64,000 nt of DNA from Bacteroidales bacterium UBA1715. Its GTDB lineage: Bacteria; Bacteroidota; Bacteroidia; Bacteroidales; UBA1715. Below are positions 34,732 to 44,559 of this stretch, in pieces. The stretch covers positions 1 to 64,000 of the forward strand of contig DCIX01000014.1 of assembly GCA_002317135.1 (NCBI GenBank), given 5' to 3'. Numbering within the stretch: position 1 is the stretch's first letter; every line of letters starts with the position of its first letter. The notes beneath the pieces were generated by a model. The model was not told where the DNA came from. It was given only the letters and a program-made list of their open reading frames with translations, and ran no database searches. Position numbers and translations under genes: made by a program.

Positions 34732-37065
34732 ATGGATATTTCACAATCTCAAATAGTATCTTTCATCTGGGGCATCGCAGATGATTGTCTGCGTGATGTC
34801 TTTGTACGTGGACAATACCGTGATGTAATTTTACCTATGGTTGTGCTTCGTCGTTTTGATGCATTGCTAGAGACAACCAAAGATGCTGTCGAAGAAGAAA
34901 TTAAGGCTCAGCGTGAAATTGGTCTTGATGAAGACTCTTTTGACGAGGGTGCACTCTGTGACATTACCAAATTGTCATTCTACAATACCAGCAAGTGGAC
35001 GTTGAATCGAATAAAATCGCAGGCTACAGATAACAATGACTTGCTATACAGCAATTTTGTTGAATACCTAAACGGCTATAGCGAGAATGTGAAAGACGTG
35101 CTCCGTAACTTTGACTACTACAACAAAGCAAAACGTCTTGCCGACAATGACCGTTTGCTCTCTGTGATTGAGAAGATAACCGATCCCCATATCAACCTCA
35201 CTGACCGACCAGTCAATGATCCTGACGGATTGCCATTGCCGCCGCTCAGCAACATTGCTATGGGTACCATCTTCGAGGAACTTCTTCGTAAGTTCAACGA
35301 AGAGAATAATGAGGAGACGGGTGCACACTTCACTCCACGCGATGCTATTGCACTTCTTGCTCGCCTTGTTTTTGAACCAGTCAAGGACAATCTCCCAAAG
35401 ACAATTTCACTCTATGACCCTGCAGAGGGCTCGGGCGGTATGCTTACCGAAGGACGTGACTACCTAATGTCTTTAGGCGTATCATCCTCTGCCATTCAGT
35501 TGTCTGGCACTGAAATCAATCCTGAGACCTACGCTATCTGCAAGGCAGACCTCATTATCAAGGGAGTAGATCCATCGGGTATGCACTTAGGTAATACCAT
35601 TACCGATGACAACTTTCGTGGCAAGACTTTTGGCTATTGCATAACAAACCCTCCTTATGGCAAGTCGTGGAAGACAGACAAGGCACGTATATATCATGAT
35701 GGAGCCTTGATTGACCATCGTTTTGAATTGCCTCTCACCAACTTTAAGGGTGAGACAGAAGTCGTTGATTCAACTCCACGTACAAGTGACGGTCAGTTGC
35801 TCTTCATCCTTGAAGAGGTCAACAAGATGAAGCCTGTTGAATATCAGCCACAGGGAAGCCGTGTGGCAAGTGTTCACAATGGATCGTCGCTCTTCACGGG
35901 TGACGCAGGTTCTGGCGAAAGCAATATTCGTCGTTATCTCATTGAAAACGACTTGGTAGATGCTATCGTTCAGTTACCTAACAATATTTTCTACAATACC
36001 GGTATCTCAACATACGTCTGGATTCTAACCAACAAGAAAGCGGCTCATCGCCAGGGTAAAGTCCAGCTCATTGATGCCAGCCAGGCTTTTGAAAAGCTTC
36101 GCAAGAACCAAGGCTCACGCAACTGCACCATTACACCGGAACATGCAGAGATGATTGTACAGAGCTACATGACATTCTCTAACCAAGAGGCTACAGATGG
36201 ATGTCCGATAGTTAGCAAAATATTCAATAACGACGACTTCCGCTACTTCTCTGTAACCATAGAACGACCACTTCGTCTTCGTGCTCAGTTCTCTGCTTTG
36301 AAAGTAGATGAACTTCTCTATGACAATAAGGATCTTGAATTTACCAAGTATCTCTACCAGACTTATGGCAATGCTGTATTCACTGGTCTGACAGATAAGA
36401 TAACAGAGATTAAGGAGTACCTTGCCGAAGAAGAAATCAAAAAGACAGATAAGCAGTTGGAAGGTCTTATTTCCGCAAAGAAATGGACGGAGCGCAAGGA
36501 ACTTTTGGATGCTGCTCAGAAAATAATGCACATTATAGGCACTGATATCTATATGGACTATAATGTCTTTGCGGATAAGGTTGCTGCAGCAGCCAAGAAC
36601 GAAAAAATGAAGCTCACAGCAGGTCAGCTCAAAACCATCTGTCGTGCCATGTCTGTTGCCGATCCAGAGGCAAAGCCTGTTATCAAAAAGGAACTGAAAC
36701 TAGGAGCTAAGGAATACGCAGAACTCACTGATAGTTTCGGAATCGGCGAGGATCGACTTTCTGACTATGGCATAATAGCCGAGGGCAAAAAGTTCGTACA
36801 ATACGAACCAGATAGCGACTTGCGCGATGGCGAGAAGATTCCGGTTACTGAAGACATTTATGAGTACTTCCAGCGTGAGGTTCGTCCATACGTTGCTGAT
36901 GCGTGGATTGACCTGCCATCTACCAAGATAGGTTGTGAGATTTCCTTCAACAAATATTTCTACAAGCCCTCACCCCTCCGCACCCTGGAGGAGAACGAGG
37001 CCGACATCCGCGCCCTCGACGAGCAAAGCCAAGGCTTCATCAAGTCGCTGTTTCAATTAGTTTAG
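34732..37065 (+). CDS. hsdM: type I restriction-modification DNA methyltransferase subunit
   Basis: N6-adenine methyltransferase subunit. 777 residues: HsdM N-terminal helical domain (FIWGIADDCLRDVF), SAM-binding motif I DPAEGSGGM (Asp near 229) and catalytic NPPY (Asn near 306). A C-terminal extension of about 250 residues, rich in K, E and L, is longer than in classic HsdM proteins and may contact HsdS. The coding region appears intact. Codon use is more G+C-rich than the flanking genes, and the last 100 bases are strikingly so (see findings). Confidence 0.94.
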   Translation: MDISQSQIVSFIWGIADDCLRDVFVRGQYRDVILPMVVLRRFDALLETTKDAVEEEIKAQREIGLDEDSFDEGALCDITKLSFYNTSKWTLNRIKSQATDNNDLLYSNFVEYLNGYSENVKDVLRNFDYYNKAKRLADNDRLLSVIEKITDPHINLTDRPVNDPDGLPLPPLSNIAMGTIFEELLRKFNEENNEETGAHFTPRDAIALLARLVFEPVKDNLPKTISLYDPAEGSGGMLTEGRDYLMSLGVSSSAIQLSGTEINPETYAICKADLIIKGVDPSGMHLGNTITDDNFRGKTFGYCITNPPYGKSWKTDKARIYHDGALIDHRFELPLTNFKGETEVVDSTPRTSDGQLLFILEEVNKMKPVEYQPQGSRVASVHNGSSLFTGDAGSGESNIRRYLIENDLVDAIVQLPNNIFYNTGISTYVWILTNKKAAHRQGKVQLIDASQAFEKLRKNQGSRNCTITPEHAEMIVQSYMTFSNQEATDGCPIVSKIFNNDDFRYFSVTIERPLRLRAQFSALKVDELLYDNKDLEFTKYLYQTYGNAVFTGLTDKITEIKEYLAEEEIKKTDKQLEGLISAKKWTERKELLDAAQKIMHIIGTDIYMDYNVFADKVAAAAKNEKMKLTAGQLKTICRAMSVADPEAKPVIKKELKLGAKEYAELTDSFGIGEDRLSDYGIIAEGKKFVQYEPDSDLRDGEKIPVTEDIYEYFQREVRPYVADAWIDLPSTKIGCEISFNKYFYKPSPLRTLEENEADIRALDEQSQGFIKSLFQLV

Positions 37066-37237
37066 GCGGATTCTGTTATTGAAAAATGAGATCACAGATG
37101 TCTTCTAACCCAAAAGATACTATTTTTTAACAGTTATTAAGACTTTAGGTTGGTAAAAAAATGATTGATTATCAATATAGTAATTTGTTGGGTGAGATTT
37201 TTTCTCAGTAAATCTATTCTATGTGGCAAAAAATGTG

Positions 37238-37245
37238 TAATTTTG
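37238..37245 (+). promoter_or_regulatory. -7 promoter element for the rloA-like gene
   Basis: TAATTTTG in the 218-base gap after hsdM, 38 bases before the ATPase start. It suggests the ATPase/Toprim pair can be transcribed independently of hsdM. A small hairpin TGAG/CTCA around 37194-37208 is the only other structure seen in the gap. Confidence 0.45.
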
Positions 37246-37283
37246 CATCATCTTAATTACAGATTTAACATAATAAATTCATC

Positions 37284-38585
37284 ATGAATACCCTACTACG
37301 CTTCACAGCTCAGAACTATCGTTCAATATGCAATCAACATAGTATTGTCCTCACTCCTCGAAACAATATTACTGACCAACCCAAAGCGAACATCGCCACT
37401 AATGGAAACACAAAATATCTCAAGACCATTGTTATTTATGGCGCCAACTCAAGCGGCAAAAGCAATTGGGTAAGAGCGATAAACCAAATGTGCCGTATGG
37501 TTAGAAGGTCCAACAAAAGAGATCCCGGAGAGCCATTACCCTACGAGCCTTTTAAACTAGATGAAACCTCATCATCGGCGCCAACATTGTTTGAGGCCGA
37601 GTTCCTGATAGAAGAGGAGCACTTCCGCTATGGCTTTTCTTACGACAAAACCAATATCTATAGCGAGTGGCTATGTAAAATCCTTTCTTCTGAAAAGGAG
37701 CAGAATCTATTTCTTCGTGACCTGGACGGTATAGGTGTGGATGCGACTCTATTCCCCGAGGGCATAGATAAAGAGACGCTTACCACCGACAACCGTCTTT
37801 TTATGCCTTTAGTTGCACAAATGAATGGCACAATCTCCAAGTCCATCTTGGGTTTCTTCTTTGGTAAAATCAATACCTTGAGCGGATTGGATACCGATGG
37901 TCTTGAAGAGATCACCAAAGAGATGCTGAAAGATCAAAAACCGGGAGTAGATAAGATGAAATCTTTTTTCCTGCGAACTCAACTCGGCTTTTCGGATGTC
38001 GCCATTCGGAAGTCAAAATTTGAAGGAGCAAATTACCCAGCCGATATCCCCGACGAAGCAAAGAAGTTGTTAGATGCCCTTAATAGCAATTATATAGGTG
38101 AAGAGGTTTTGCGAGTTGAATCCATGCACGGTATATACGATGCCGATGGCACCTTGATCGAAAAAAAATCGTTTGACTTTGACGACATGGAGTCTTCGGG
38201 CACCCAAAAACTATTCCAATTGTCAGGCCCCATTTTTGACACCCTTGAGCAAGGCAACATTTTGGTAATCGATGAACTTGATGCTAAGATGCACCCTTTG
38301 TTGTCGCAAGAGCTGGTTCGTCTCTTCAACAATCCTGAGAGCAATCCGCTTGGGGCTCAGTTGATTTTTACCACTCACGACACCAATCTGCTTTCCGCTG
38401 GGCTCTTGCGCAGAGACCAAATTTGGTTCACCGAGAAAGACTCGCAGGAGCGCACCGACTTATATTGCATGATGCAGCTCAAACTGCCTGATGGTACAAC
38501 ACCTCGTCGTGATGGTAATATAGAGCGCAATTATATCCAAGGCCGCTATGGTGCAATACCATATATCAAACCCTATAACGATTAA
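37284..38585 (+). CDS. RloA-like AAA family ATPase
   Basis: 433 residues. Walker A GANSSGKSN (near 53-61), Walker B NILVIDELDAKMHP (near 325-338) and the switch TTHDTN (near 362). The fold is the AAA_15/AAA_21 ABC-like type without a long coiled coil. It is followed after 5 bases by an RloB-type protein, and the pair is a known passenger in hsd loci (rlo genes). The same general architecture as the PARIS anti-phage pair AriA/AriB suggests an ATPase sensor that controls a Toprim effector; function here is inference. Confidence 0.85.
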   Translation: MNTLLRFTAQNYRSICNQHSIVLTPRNNITDQPKANIATNGNTKYLKTIVIYGANSSGKSNWVRAINQMCRMVRRSNKRDPGEPLPYEPFKLDETSSSAPTLFEAEFLIEEEHFRYGFSYDKTNIYSEWLCKILSSEKEQNLFLRDLDGIGVDATLFPEGIDKETLTTDNRLFMPLVAQMNGTISKSILGFFFGKINTLSGLDTDGLEEITKEMLKDQKPGVDKMKSFFLRTQLGFSDVAIRKSKFEGANYPADIPDEAKKLLDALNSNYIGEEVLRVESMHGIYDADGTLIEKKSFDFDDMESSGTQKLFQLSGPIFDTLEQGNILVIDELDAKMHPLLSQELVRLFNNPESNPLGAQLIFTTHDTNLLSAGLLRRDQIWFTEKDSQERTDLYCMMQLKLPDGTTPRRDGNIERNYIQGRYGAIPYIKPYND

Positions 38586-38590
38586 CGACT

Positions 38591-39307
38591 ATGGCCAAAA
38601 AGAAATCGATTAAGGATATATCAATTCCTAAGATTGTACTTGAGCCTGTGGCAAAATCCGATAGCCGCTATATCCGTTGTCGGGTGCTCATTGTCTGCGA
38701 AGGTGCTAGGACTGAGCCAAACTACTTCAAGTCGTTTGACCAGATGAAGAATCGCAGCAGCTTTGTGTTCGAGGTCACTTCGGATGGGGGTGGCATTAAT
38801 ACCAAAGATGTTGTAGATGAAGCCATCCGGCTGCGCGATGAAGCAGAAGCCAATGGCCGACCTTTCGATACTGTATGGGCTGTTTTTGACAAAGATAGTT
38901 TCGACTCTGCTGTATTTGACAATGCTATCAACAAGGCCGAGGCAAATAAAATCAATTGCGCTTGGAGCAACGAAGCCTTTGAACTCTGGTATGTATATCA
39001 TTTTGATGATAGAAGCACTGCAATGCAACGTAATGAATACAAGAAAATCATCACGCAGCGAGTGTGTGCAAAAGGCATCCAATTCCAATATAAAAAGAAC
39101 GACCCCAACATGCGTAAGATACTCAGCGACTGCGGGTGCGATGAGCATTTAGCCATAAAACGAGCCGAACGTCAGGCCGATAGTTTTACCGACAGGCGAT
39201 ACCACACCCACAATCCTAGCACAATGGTGTATAAGTTGGTACGACTACTTATTGGGGAGGACCAAGATTTCAATAATCAAATAAAGAAAGGATTGGCAAA
39301 GAAATAG
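38591..39307 (+). CDS. RloB-family Toprim-like protein
   Basis: 238 residues. Toprim-type acidic residues: Glu37 in VCEGARTE and Asp100/Asp102 in VFDKDSF; the SNEAFELWYVYHF block is typical of RloB. It probably acts as the effector nuclease released or activated by the preceding ATPase. The genes are 5 bases apart and clearly one unit. Downstream is a 129-base gap before the Fic gene. Confidence 0.85.
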   Translation: MAKKKSIKDISIPKIVLEPVAKSDSRYIRCRVLIVCEGARTEPNYFKSFDQMKNRSSFVFEVTSDGGGINTKDVVDEAIRLRDEAEANGRPFDTVWAVFDKDSFDSAVFDNAINKAEANKINCAWSNEAFELWYVYHFDDRSTAMQRNEYKKIITQRVCAKGIQFQYKKNDPNMRKILSDCGCDEHLAIKRAERQADSFTDRRYHTHNPSTMVYKLVRLLIGEDQDFNNQIKKGLAKK

Positions 39308-39436
39308 ACGAGTAGACTGAAATGTTCGATACTTATAAAAGGTACTCAGCGCCTTCAAGACTTGGGTATTATGCAAGGCTTTGACAAACATTCGAATTAA
39401 TCAAATTATGTAGGCATGTACTAAAACAACCCGCAC

Positions 39437-40309
39437 ATGGACCATCAACAGAAAACATCGATCCGATTCTATAACGACCACGAGGTGCGTGCTGTATGGA
39501 GCGAGGAAGAGAACAAATGGTTCTTTTCAGCAGTTGATGTCGTTATGGCGATAACAGAAAGTCCAAACCCTCGCAAATACTGGAGTGTGTTGAAGACCAG
39601 ATTGAAAAAGTCGGGAAGCGAGTTGACTACAGTTTGTAGTCAACTGAAACTGATGGCAACCGATGGTAAGAAGTATATGACCGACTGTTTTCCTCAAGAT
39701 GCTATCGAAGCATTGGTGAAGGTCATCCCAAGCAAGAATACCCAGGCTTTTTTGGATTGGTTTACCTACAGTGACAACACCATAGATGGTAAGAGCAAGA
39801 AGAAAGCCTACGAACTGTGGGAAAGTCATTTGGTAGCGGATAAAGATGTGGGTAGCATAAAGGGCCTGCAGCAGATACATGCCTATCTTTTTGGTGGACT
39901 ATATGATTTTGCCGGAAAAATACGCACAAAGACCATCGCGAAAGGCAATACGTTGTTTTGCCTTGCAGAATACTTGCACGACAATCTGGCAACCATAGAA
40001 AAGATGCCAGAAAATACCTTTGAGGAGATCGTGGACAAATATGTAGAGATGAACGTGGCACACCCATTTATGGAGGGCAACGGTCGTAGCACCCGCATCT
40101 GGCTGGACATGATATTCAAGAAGCGACTATCGAAGTGTGTGGATTGGAGTAAGATAGATAAGACCGAATATTTGGATGCTATGATAGAGAGCCACATCAA
40201 TAGTGCGCATATCAAGCAGTTGCTCAATGGAGCCTTGACCGACGAAATTGATAGTCGCGAAATGTTTATGAAAGGTATTGACTACTCTTATTATTATGAG
40301 GAGAACTAA
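39437..40309 (+). CDS. Bro-N/Fic fusion protein
   Basis: 290 residues. Residues about 10-115 resemble the Bro-N domain of phage antirepressors (WFFSAVDVVMAITESPNPRKYW). Residues about 125-270 are a Fic/DOC domain with the complete catalytic motif HPFMEGNGRSTR (His near 209), so AMP transfer to a protein is expected. Fic proteins of this sort are common cargo in hsd loci. Its stop overlaps the hsdS start (TAATG), which couples the two. Target unknown. Confidence 0.85.
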   Translation: MDHQQKTSIRFYNDHEVRAVWSEEENKWFFSAVDVVMAITESPNPRKYWSVLKTRLKKSGSELTTVCSQLKLMATDGKKYMTDCFPQDAIEALVKVIPSKNTQAFLDWFTYSDNTIDGKSKKKAYELWESHLVADKDVGSIKGLQQIHAYLFGGLYDFAGKIRTKTIAKGNTLFCLAEYLHDNLATIEKMPENTFEEIVDKYVEMNVAHPFMEGNGRSTRIWLDMIFKKRLSKCVDWSKIDKTEYLDAMIESHINSAHIKQLLNGALTDEIDSREMFMKGIDYSYYYEEN

Positions 40310-41121
40310 TGAGTATGGAGAGATATAACGAATATAAAGATAGTGGTATATACTTCATTCCTGACATACCTAAGTCATGGCAGGTATTGAAAGCCAAGTA
40401 CCTCTTCAAACAAGAGAAGCGTGAGGTTCGTCCAGAGGATGAGATAGTGACGTGCTTTCGTGATGGTCAGGTTACATTACGAAAGAACAGGCGTACAGAG
40501 GGCTTTACCAACTCGATGAAGGAGATTGGCTACCAAGGTGTCCGTAAAGGCGATTTGGTAATACATAACATGGATGCTTTTGCTGGTGCTATTGGAGTTT
40601 CTGACTCTGATGGCAAGGGAACTCCTGTATATGCTTGTTGCACTCCAAAACGTGATGATGTAAATCAGTATTACTATTGCTATTTGCTCCGCTACCTTGC
40701 TCGTAATGGTTTTATTCTGTCGTTAGCAAAGGGAATACGGGAACGTTCTACTGATTTTAGATTTAACGACTTCAAAGAGTTATATCTTCCTGTGCCATCC
40801 AGAGAAGAGCAAGATGCTATAGTATCATATATCGACCTTCACTCGACCAAAATAGACGCCGCCATAGCCCAACAGCAGAAGATGATTGATTTACTAAACG
40901 AACGCAAGCAGATTATCATCAACAATGCTGTGACTAAAGGTTTGAATCCTAATGTGAAGATGAAAGATAGTGGCGTGGATTGGATTGGGGAGATACCGGA
41001 ACATTGGGGAGTTTTGCGTATTAGATACATTGGAGAAGCGAAAAACGGACTCACTTACAACCCTAATGATATGGTTGGTGAGGGGAGTGGAATTTTAGTT
41101 TTGAGATCTTCTAATATTTAA
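40309..41121 (+). CDS. hsdS: HsdS specificity subunit, N-terminal half (ends at in-frame TAA)
   Basis: 270 residues carrying the first target-recognition domain and the central conserved helix (DLHSTKIDAAIAQQQKMIDLLNERKQIII is split by my length limit but runs about 185-215). It then enters the second domain and stops at TAA 41119-41121 within VLRSSNI. The following codons continue the protein in the same frame (DGKLTFEDN). CAA (Gln) to TAA is the simplest explanation, since this motif is normally SSNIQDGKL. A half subunit can still work as a dimer in some type IC systems, so the product may be functional with a changed target. Confidence 0.85.
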   Translation: MSMERYNEYKDSGIYFIPDIPKSWQVLKAKYLFKQEKREVRPEDEIVTCFRDGQVTLRKNRRTEGFTNSMKEIGYQGVRKGDLVIHNMDAFAGAIGVSDSDGKGTPVYACCTPKRDDVNQYYYCYLLRYLARNGFILSLAKGIRERSTDFRFNDFKELYLPVPSREEQDAIVSYIDLHSTKIDAAIAQQQKMIDLLNERKQIIINNAVTKGLNPNVKMKDSGVDWIGEIPEHWGVLRIRYIGEAKNGLTYNPNDMVGEGSGILVLRSSNI

Positions 41122-41601
41122 GATGGCAAATTGACTTTTGAAGACAATGTGTATGTGAAAAGCGCTCCAGAAAAACTTTGGGTTAAGAAAGGTGATATTA
41201 TTATTTGCTCCAGAAATGGTAGTGCTTCTCTTGTTGGTAAATGCGCTATAGTAGAGGAAGATATATATGCTTCTTATGGAGCATTCATGATGAGATTTAG
41301 AAGTGAATATAATAGTAAATATATATATTATCTACTAACAGCGGCAATTAGCCATTACAAACAGTTATTTGCAACTTCAACTATTAACCAGTTGACCTTA
41401 GGAATTTTTGCCGACATAAAAATGCCATTTGCTTCAGATTGGGGTGAGCAAAAAAATATCGCAGAGTCTTTAGACATCTCTATTCAAAAAATAGAAATGG
41501 CAATTAACAAATCCACGAACCAGATATCTCTTCTTCAAGAGCGCAAGCAGATAATAATTAACGAAGTGGTAACAGGGAAGGTAAAGGTGTGCAACAATTA
41601 A
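41122..41601 (+). pseudogene. HsdS C-terminal half, cut off by the TAA
   Basis: In frame with the preceding half (same phase, no shift). It encodes the rest of the second recognition domain (NVYVKSAPEKLWVKKGDIII) and the distal conserved region ending ERKQIIINEVVTGKVKV. The full hsdS would be 430 residues, the normal size. It could be made only by readthrough or from an internal start such as ATG 41131-41133... region. It ends 12 bases before the SIR2 gene. Confidence 0.8.
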
Positions 41602-41613
41602 TGTGACGAGGTT

Positions 41614-44496
41614 ATGAAGAATGTACAAATCGCAAATGCAAAACTAATATATGAGGCAAGTAAGAACGACAAACTAGTCATCATGGTCGGATCTGGAGTA
41701 TCAAAAAATTCTGGTATTCCAACTTGGGGACATCTTATCGATATGCTGAAGAAAGATCTTCCTGGCTGCGTTGATGGTGAGCATGATTATTTAAAGTTGG
41801 CCCAACTCCACCAAAATACTTTTGGGTTCAGAGATTCAATTGAGAAAGTCAAGCAAATTTTAAATCTCGAACATGCTACCCCCAATGATATTCACAAAGC
41901 AATTTTTCGGCTTAATCCTTGCCATATAATCACAACAAACTATGATAATTTGATTGAGGACTATGCATCAAAATTGATAGGCATCAAATATAGTACGATT
42001 CGTCGAGATATGGATATCCCCTACGCTCCATTTAACAAATTCATCATCAAAATGCATGGCGATTTTGAGAATAACAATATCGTACTAACCGAAAATGACT
42101 ATCTAAATTATCCTAATAACTTTCCTCTTGTTTCTAGCTTGGTTCAGTCAATATTTGCTACAAAAACAGTGTTGTGTGTCGGATATTCATTTAGCGACAT
42201 TGACTTAAAGATGCTCCTAAATACCGTAAAGAATGTTTTAAAACAAAATTGTCCCAGAATATTCATGTTGGCTGATTATTCAAACAATTCTGTGAATGAA
42301 AAATACCTTCAATCTCAGGGCATATATCCAATATGGTTAGATGAGGAGTGCTTTGATCAAGACAATTCCGAGAAAGTCAAACTAACTGAAGAGGGATTAC
42401 AAGTTTACAAACAATTGTGCAATTTGCAAAGAGACTTGACCATACCTAACAATATTATTGATGACTTGTATGGTGTTTTTTCAAAGATTACCCCTGAGTT
42501 TCCATATCTAGTATGGGGAATGCGAAATCTTATACCCAAGAAGTACTACTCTTTTTTCAATCTTCATTCCACAGGTCTTCAGCTGGAGTCAATTCAAATC
42601 AAAGAACTCCTTGAACAAACCTCAAGTAAAAGAGATTTAAAGGAGTATCTTAAAGGTCGTAAAGAAAAAGTTGATTTCTTGAAGGATGCCGCATTAAGGA
42701 ATGGTATCTATAAAATTGATGATTTAGACTTTTCAAAATACAAATTCTATAATAGATTTCTTCAAAAAGGGCATAGTGATGCCATTGATTATATTTACAA
42801 ATTTGATTTCAAAGAGGCCTTCAACCGAATTAAAGATTGTGTTTCGAATCCGATAAAATATTCATTTGAGGATTTGGAATTACCTTATGCCTATTGGAGT
42901 TTGGGGTTCTATTCAAAAGCTTTTAATAAGTATAAGGAATTAAGCGAGGCATATTCTAAGTCTTCCCATCATATATTATATTTTCTGTGTATGCATAGCC
43001 AGCGTATGTTAGCAAATGCTGTCAGAAATGAAAATTTGTTTGATGAGTTATCTGATATTGACAAAGAACTTAAGGCAATTCGAATTGTTGATTTTGATAA
43101 ACTTATTGAATCTTTGAACATTCCAACAGATCTCAAATCAGTTCTGAAGGATATCTCAAATTTTGGAATGTACCTTGATGTGTTAACTGAGTCAAAGAAA
43201 TTGGAAAAATGTTTCTTGGAGGAGAAACAAAATGCAGAGAATGGCGGGTGCTCATACAATAATAATATTAACATTTTATATTCAAATGTTTTTCGTGTTT
43301 TCTGCTTTAGCAATACGAATTATGTAATTTCTACGAATAACCAATATGCAAATGAAGTATTTCGCTCGGGTATCTCCGGGCTTTTGTTATCACATTCAAT
43401 AAAGGTGCATGACACAAAAAATAGTCATTTCCAACAGCCCAAGTTGCAGAAGATTGATAATCTATTAGTCGTTCTTATGTTATTCTCTATAGAGAACAAG
43501 GAACTAGAAAAGATTTTTAAAGATTATAGTATAGAGTCAATTGAACTTACTGAAGATGCTACCAATTATATTGAAGAATGTATCAATAATATCATCTCAT
43601 CTAGCGAAAATACTTGGTCAAAGGACAATATAAAAAAATACATCAAAAAGGAGAAGTTTTCCAATCAATTAACTAATTTGATGTTGATATGCAGAAAGGC
43701 AACAAATCAAATTAGCAATATCAATAAACTTGTTGATATTTTAATAAATAACAATCTTATCAACTGTCGTTACGATTCCATTACCAAGAATTTTCGATTG
43801 TTATTGGTAGAAAAAAAAGTTGATTTAACAAAAGAACAGGCCAATAAGATTTTTGAGCTGTTCAACCCTAAAGATTGGAATGCATTGCTATTATCTTCAG
43901 TTTCTAACTATATGAAGAATCATGATATGGAACTAACGAGTACGGATATCTCATATCTTCAAGGACAAACAGTTAATAGTTTTGACACAGTCGTTACTGT
44001 ATATCCCATTGCTACTAATGAAGTAAAAAAACAAATAGAAGATTGGATACTTAAATTGAACTTCAAAACATTGGACAAAGAAAGGTGGCAATGCATTTGG
44101 TGGATATCAAGATATTATTGCCAAAGTCTTGTTTCTTCAAGTATTATGGAAGCTTTTGTAGAATTTAGAAAAACTCAACTAGATAATAACTCCGACGACA
44201 TCATTATACGAACTGTTAAGCATATCTCAGCAATGGTTCGGTCTGGAAGTGTGAAAGATTACGTAGAATCTTCAATGAAGACTATTGATGACGATCTTTA
44301 CAAGTTTTTTATGGCTCCAAATTCTTTAGATGATGACAAGGTTGAGAATTCTTGGATATTCTATCTTGAGGATAATCTTCTTATGGAATATCTGTCTGTT
44401 CCTAGTCACAAATCCGCTGTCAAAAGGCTAATAGAAAAGAATGATGCAAATGGCAAATATTTGGCAAATAGGGTCAATATGTTGTTTTTGAAATAA
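41614..44496 (+). CDS. large SIR2-domain protein, DSR-like defence candidate
   Basis: 960 residues. Residues about 15-280 are a SIR2_2-type NAD-binding domain (MVGSGVSKNSGIP near 24-36, TTNYDNLIEDY near 107-117, MHGDFENNNIVLTENDY near 147). The remaining about 680 residues are predicted alpha-helical with no motif I recognise. Size and layout resemble the single-protein defence-associated sirtuins (DSR1/DSR2) that deplete NAD+ on phage infection. No HerA helicase or other partner is next to it. Base composition is low G+C, unlike hsdM. Confidence 0.85.
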   Translation: MKNVQIANAKLIYEASKNDKLVIMVGSGVSKNSGIPTWGHLIDMLKKDLPGCVDGEHDYLKLAQLHQNTFGFRDSIEKVKQILNLEHATPNDIHKAIFRLNPCHIITTNYDNLIEDYASKLIGIKYSTIRRDMDIPYAPFNKFIIKMHGDFENNNIVLTENDYLNYPNNFPLVSSLVQSIFATKTVLCVGYSFSDIDLKMLLNTVKNVLKQNCPRIFMLADYSNNSVNEKYLQSQGIYPIWLDEECFDQDNSEKVKLTEEGLQVYKQLCNLQRDLTIPNNIIDDLYGVFSKITPEFPYLVWGMRNLIPKKYYSFFNLHSTGLQLESIQIKELLEQTSSKRDLKEYLKGRKEKVDFLKDAALRNGIYKIDDLDFSKYKFYNRFLQKGHSDAIDYIYKFDFKEAFNRIKDCVSNPIKYSFEDLELPYAYWSLGFYSKAFNKYKELSEAYSKSSHHILYFLCMHSQRMLANAVRNENLFDELSDIDKELKAIRIVDFDKLIESLNIPTDLKSVLKDISNFGMYLDVLTESKKLEKCFLEEKQNAENGGCSYNNNINILYSNVFRVFCFSNTNYVISTNNQYANEVFRSGISGLLLSHSIKVHDTKNSHFQQPKLQKIDNLLVVLMLFSIENKELEKIFKDYSIESIELTEDATNYIEECINNIISSSENTWSKDNIKKYIKKEKFSNQLTNLMLICRKATNQISNINKLVDILINNNLINCRYDSITKNFRLLLVEKKVDLTKEQANKIFELFNPKDWNALLLSSVSNYMKNHDMELTSTDISYLQGQTVNSFDTVVTVYPIATNEVKKQIEDWILKLNFKTLDKERWQCIWWISRYYCQSLVSSSIMEAFVEFRKTQLDNNSDDIIIRTVKHISAMVRSGSVKDYVESSMKTIDDDLYKFFMAPNSLDDDKVENSWIFYLEDNLLMEYLSVPSHKSAVKRLIEKNDANGKYLANRVNMLFLK

Positions 44497-44505
44497 GGGT
44501 GTAAA

Positions 44506-44559
44506 CACAAGCAGATAATCATCAACGAAGTATTAACTGGTAATGTAAAGATTGTTTAA
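44506..44559 (+). pseudogene. remnant of an hsdS 3' end before rhuM
   Basis: Codons from 44506 read HKQIIINEVLTGNVKIV and TAA, the typical last residues of HsdS. Nothing upstream in frame is HsdS-like; the SIR2 gene ends 10 bases earlier. The stop overlaps the rhuM start by TAATG. This is a leftover tail, or a second copy of the hsdS 3' end after recombination. Confidence 0.8.

Noticed and set aside
39322..39384. 20-codon ORF in the gap before the Fic gene (MFDTYKRYSAPSR...)
   Set aside because: Too short, no leader or conserved context, and no reason to think it is translated.
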